14,484 nucleotides of DNA, from positions 1 through 14,484 of the forward strand of contig JACPVN010000540.1 in assembly GCA_016191715.1 (NCBI GenBank), given 5' to 3'. A program made the position numbers and the translations under genes. This DNA is from Ignavibacteriota bacterium (GTDB lineage: Bacteria; Bacteroidota; Ignavibacteria; UBA10030; SZUA-254). Positions within the stretch are counted from its first letter, which is position 1; each line of letters opens with the position of its first letter. A model generated the notes under the pieces. It searched no databases. It saw nothing but the letters and a program-made list of their open reading frames with translations, and was not told the origin of the DNA. Shown piece after piece: positions 12,246 to 14,484 of the stretch.

Positions 12246-14484
12246 ACTTCACAACAGCGATTTTAATGATAGCAACTCCGCTCTTCGTCGCGCCGTTCGC
12301 TTCGATGTGTGCGAAATAAATTCCGCTCTCGATGTTGGAAACATCCCACTCGATTTCGTTGTCAAGTCCACCTATGCCTTGTGTGTTTAATGTTGTAACT
12401 AAGTCACCTGCCAAATCAAGAATCTTGATTTCGACACTTGCATTCTCGCTGAGGAAGTAACGGATATGAGTTTTAAAATTATGTTCTGCACCAACAGGGT
12501 TGGGCCAATTATACGCAAGCGATGTCGGAAGAAACTCGTTACTCCTCGGTCGGGGAGTAACTGCATCTTCAACTAAGCCGGTGTTTTGTGCGTCGTGCAT
12601 GTATTGGGGCCAAGGATTATACCAACGCACTGACGGAGGAAAATATTCTGGCAAAAGACCTGTCTTCCAAGCATAAACATAGCCATCATCACCAGCTACT
12701 GCTAACCCAATTCTTCCTCCGAGTCCATCAGATATGGGAAACACCGCCGGTGTTGAACCGCCATTCTTCCCTGCTTGAAGTGGAAATCCATTTGCCATCT
12801 CACCGTTTCTGTCGTACGCAACGACAAGTCCTTCTTGTGTTACAGCAACGATATCAACGTCTCCATCTGCATCAATATCTGCCACGATGGGAGAAGTGAG
12901 AATTGTTTTGTTGGTTGAAACTGTAATCGGAAAATTATCTAACACCGCGCCCGCAGCATTAATTGCCCAAATCTTGTTTCCACTGAAGACAATGATGTCG
13001 CGTTGTCCGTCTGCGTTAATATCTGCAATTGCTGGGGAGTTGAGAATTTCTCCAGAAGTTTGAATTGGGAATCCACTGAGATTGTTCAACTCACCATTCA
13101 ACAAATAAAGATAGCCACTAGAAGTAACAGAAGCCATACATTTTCCAATCGTAGAAGATATGGACCCAACTGCCAACGGTACTACTGTTCCTTCTGATAA
13201 TTGATTTATCTTGAGAACTTGACCGCGTTTGATTAATCCAATCGTTCCTTGTTTTGATGCCGCAACATAAGTGTCTGATTTTTCCCAAACAGCTAAGCTT
13301 AATACATTTGAAGAATCATTTATAGAAAGTCTTACACTATCTACATTGTCTCCGTTTTTATTGAGTATGTACACTGTACCATTCGTTGTTCCGAAAGCAA
13401 TTTCATTATCAGAAATAACCGGAGAAGTAAGCAAATATTTCCTGAGAATAATATCGTATAGTGGATCAACCACATTATCACTATTGCTGTCAGTAAACTG
13501 CCAAGCACGTATTGAAGATTCTATAATGCTATATCCTGTTTCAGGTGGCTCAACGGCTTCATCCCAAAGAACAGTTCCACCAATTACAAAATCAGGATAA
13601 GTATTTAAGTCTAAGTCTGCAGTTGCTATTTTACCATACGTGAACGTTGAACTCTTTCCCAAAAAACCACTGATGTAACCATTGGGTAATATCGAAGTTC
13701 CATTAAGTTGCCATCCGAATATATTTGATTCACCACATCCTGGGTCCCCGTCAAAACGTTTTGGTAAATCACAATCATCTGTCGTTATAACAATATCAGG
13801 AATGTTATCATTATTTACATCACTAACAGTAATTGATCGCCTACCAAATGAACGATTCACAAACTTTGGAAATAAATTTAGCATTTTGACTTGTGCATCC
13901 CCCACCTGTATCTTCACCGTCATTCTCGACTTGCGGGGAGAGAAATCTTTAATATAAATGTGACTATTCGCTCCTGCGTAACTGTTGCTATTCGGGAAAG
14001 TCGTCGGGGTAAAAAAGTTTTTCTTGTTTCTGACAGGCGCAGAGTTTCCCGCGTACCAGAAATCAAGAGCAGTTCCGTCTTCACTTCCCGCGCCGGGACT
14101 GAGAAACTCGTACGATTGTCCGATGTCCTGCGAGCCGTCCGCTTCTTCGAGGTCAACGCCGCGGTGTTCGGGATTTGCGTTCACCTCATTTTTAAACAAA
14201 TTTGCTTCAATCACGTTTTCATCAATATGCCAGACAAGCGCGCCGCCGTTGAACCACTCGTTCGTTCTTGAGTTCACTCCGCCCGGCAGACTCCAATCAA
14301 ATTCGTCCACATCAATGATAGTTCCGTACAGTGAGTCAATATCGTACGCGTTAAAGTTTGCCGTATCGCGGTACCATGTTCTTTGGTAGATGTTGCCGCC
14401 GAGTGAATATGTAATCGTTACACCGTTGCTATCCGCATCGCGGCTTCTGTTTTCGAGAAGAAAATATTCCTGAGCGCTGATGAG
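12244..14484 (-). CDS. Secreted M6-type metalloprotease-like protein with FG-GAP repeats and sorting domain (5'-truncated)
   Basis: The frame is open from the window edge, giving 746 residues of a longer protein; a GTG at 14308-14310 is internal. The first residues, ISAQEYFLLENRSRD, then GGALVWHIDENVI (about 80-92) and RGVDLEEADGSQD (108-120), match the C-terminal half of M6-family (immune inhibitor A-like) protease domains. The HExxH site should lie beyond the window and is not seen. FG-GAP/VCBS-like repeats follow: VSDVNNDNIPDIVI (220-233), IATADLDLNTYPDFVIGG (286-303), IADINADGQRDIIV (486-499) and VADIDADGDVDIVAV (534-548); their Asp-rich loops usually bind calcium. The last ~90 residues (YNWPNPVGAEHNFKT to IKIAVVK) form a FlgD-like/type IX sorting domain, so the protein is probably exported across the outer membrane and exposed. 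The GAGG Shine-Dalgarno for the next gene overlaps its stop codon. Confidence 0.85.
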   Translation of the reverse strand, partial: LISAQEYFLLENRSRDADSNGVTITYSLGGNIYQRTWYRDTANFNAYDIDSLYGTIIDVDEFDWSLPGGVNSRTNEWFNGGALVWHIDENVIEANLFKNEVNANPEHRGVDLEEADGSQDIGQSYEFLSPGAGSEDGTALDFWYAGNSAPVRNKKNFFTPTTFPNSNSYAGANSHIYIKDFSPRKSRMTVKIQVGDAQVKMLNLFPKFVNRSFGRRSITVSDVNNDNIPDIVITTDDCDLPKRFDGDPGCGESNIFGWQLNGTSILPNGYISGFLGKSSTFTYGKIATADLDLNTYPDFVIGGTVLWDEAVEPPETGYSIIESSIRAWQFTDSNSDNVVDPLYDIILRKYLLTSPVISDNEIAFGTTNGTVYILNKNGDNVDSVRLSINDSSNVLSLAVWEKSDTYVAASKQGTIGLIKRGQVLKINQLSEGTVVPLAVGSISSTIGKCMASVTSSGYLYLLNGELNNLSGFPIQTSGEILNSPAIADINADGQRDIIVFSGNKIWAINAAGAVLDNFPITVSTNKTILTSPIVADIDADGDVDIVAVTQEGLVVAYDRNGEMANGFPLQAGKNGGSTPAVFPISDGLGGRIGLAVAGDDGYVYAWKTGLLPEYFPPSVRWYNPWPQYMHDAQNTGLVEDAVTPRPRSNEFLPTSLAYNWPNPVGAEHNFKTHIRYFLSENASVEIKILDLAGDLVTTLNTQGIGGLDNEIEWDVSNIESGIYFAHIEANGATKSGVAIIKIAVVK

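Noticed and set aside
14308..14310. GTG as the start of the M6-like protein
   Set aside because: The frame continues upstream to the window edge with family-typical residues (YFLLENR), so the gene is truncated by the window.

Overview
The window looks like chromosomal DNA from the Bacteroidota/Chlorobi (FCB) group, most likely an Ignavibacteria-like lineage. This rests on three things: a C-terminal module resembling a type IX secretion sorting domain, an Asp-box propeller protein with a duplicated 'GWN...GYW' tail, and a metalloprotease/TolB-propeller/Omp85-like protein. Taxonomy is inferred from gene content; there is no rRNA, tRNA, CRISPR array or transposase here. Coding is dense, with mixed base composition: the Lpt permeases are near 48% G+C in a sampled stretch, while the membrane glycosyltransferase gene falls to about 25% in one.

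Layout. Left (1-1728, minus): an unrecognised 86-aa protein followed 10 nt later by a secreted Asp-box propeller protein. Next (1920-4380, plus): two LptF/LptG-type permeases one base apart, with a good promoter candidate in front; these are the membrane subunits that extract lipopolysaccharide from the inner membrane. Then a convergent gap (4381-4497) with nested inverted repeats. From 14484 down to 4498 every gene is on the minus strand: an M6-type protease-like secreted protein cut by the window edge, a lipoprotein, a MntA/HepT toxin-antitoxin pair, a metalloprotease-propeller-barrel protein, a DUF5683-like envelope protein and a GT-C glycosyltransferase with a TPR tail.

The four genes from 14484 to 10908 are tightly packed (9-nt gap, then two 4-nt ATGA overlaps), and the 1031-aa barrel protein starts 13 nt later. 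They are probably one operon for surface proteins, with the toxin-antitoxin pair translationally coupled inside it. The two genes further downstream are separated by repeat-bearing gaps of 140 and 98 nt and may or may not share the transcript.

The most interesting points are a (TTTGTAC)4 heptanucleotide tract in frame inside the outer-membrane protein gene (a possible phase-variation site), the MntA/HepT pair wired into a surface-protein operon, a twin-hairpin intergenic element at 7698-7760, and 18-bp direct repeats flanking the AT-rich glycosyltransferase gene. Several open frames run through these intergenic repeats and give false N-terminal extensions; starts here were chosen to avoid that. 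I see no clear-cut new defence or mobile system.
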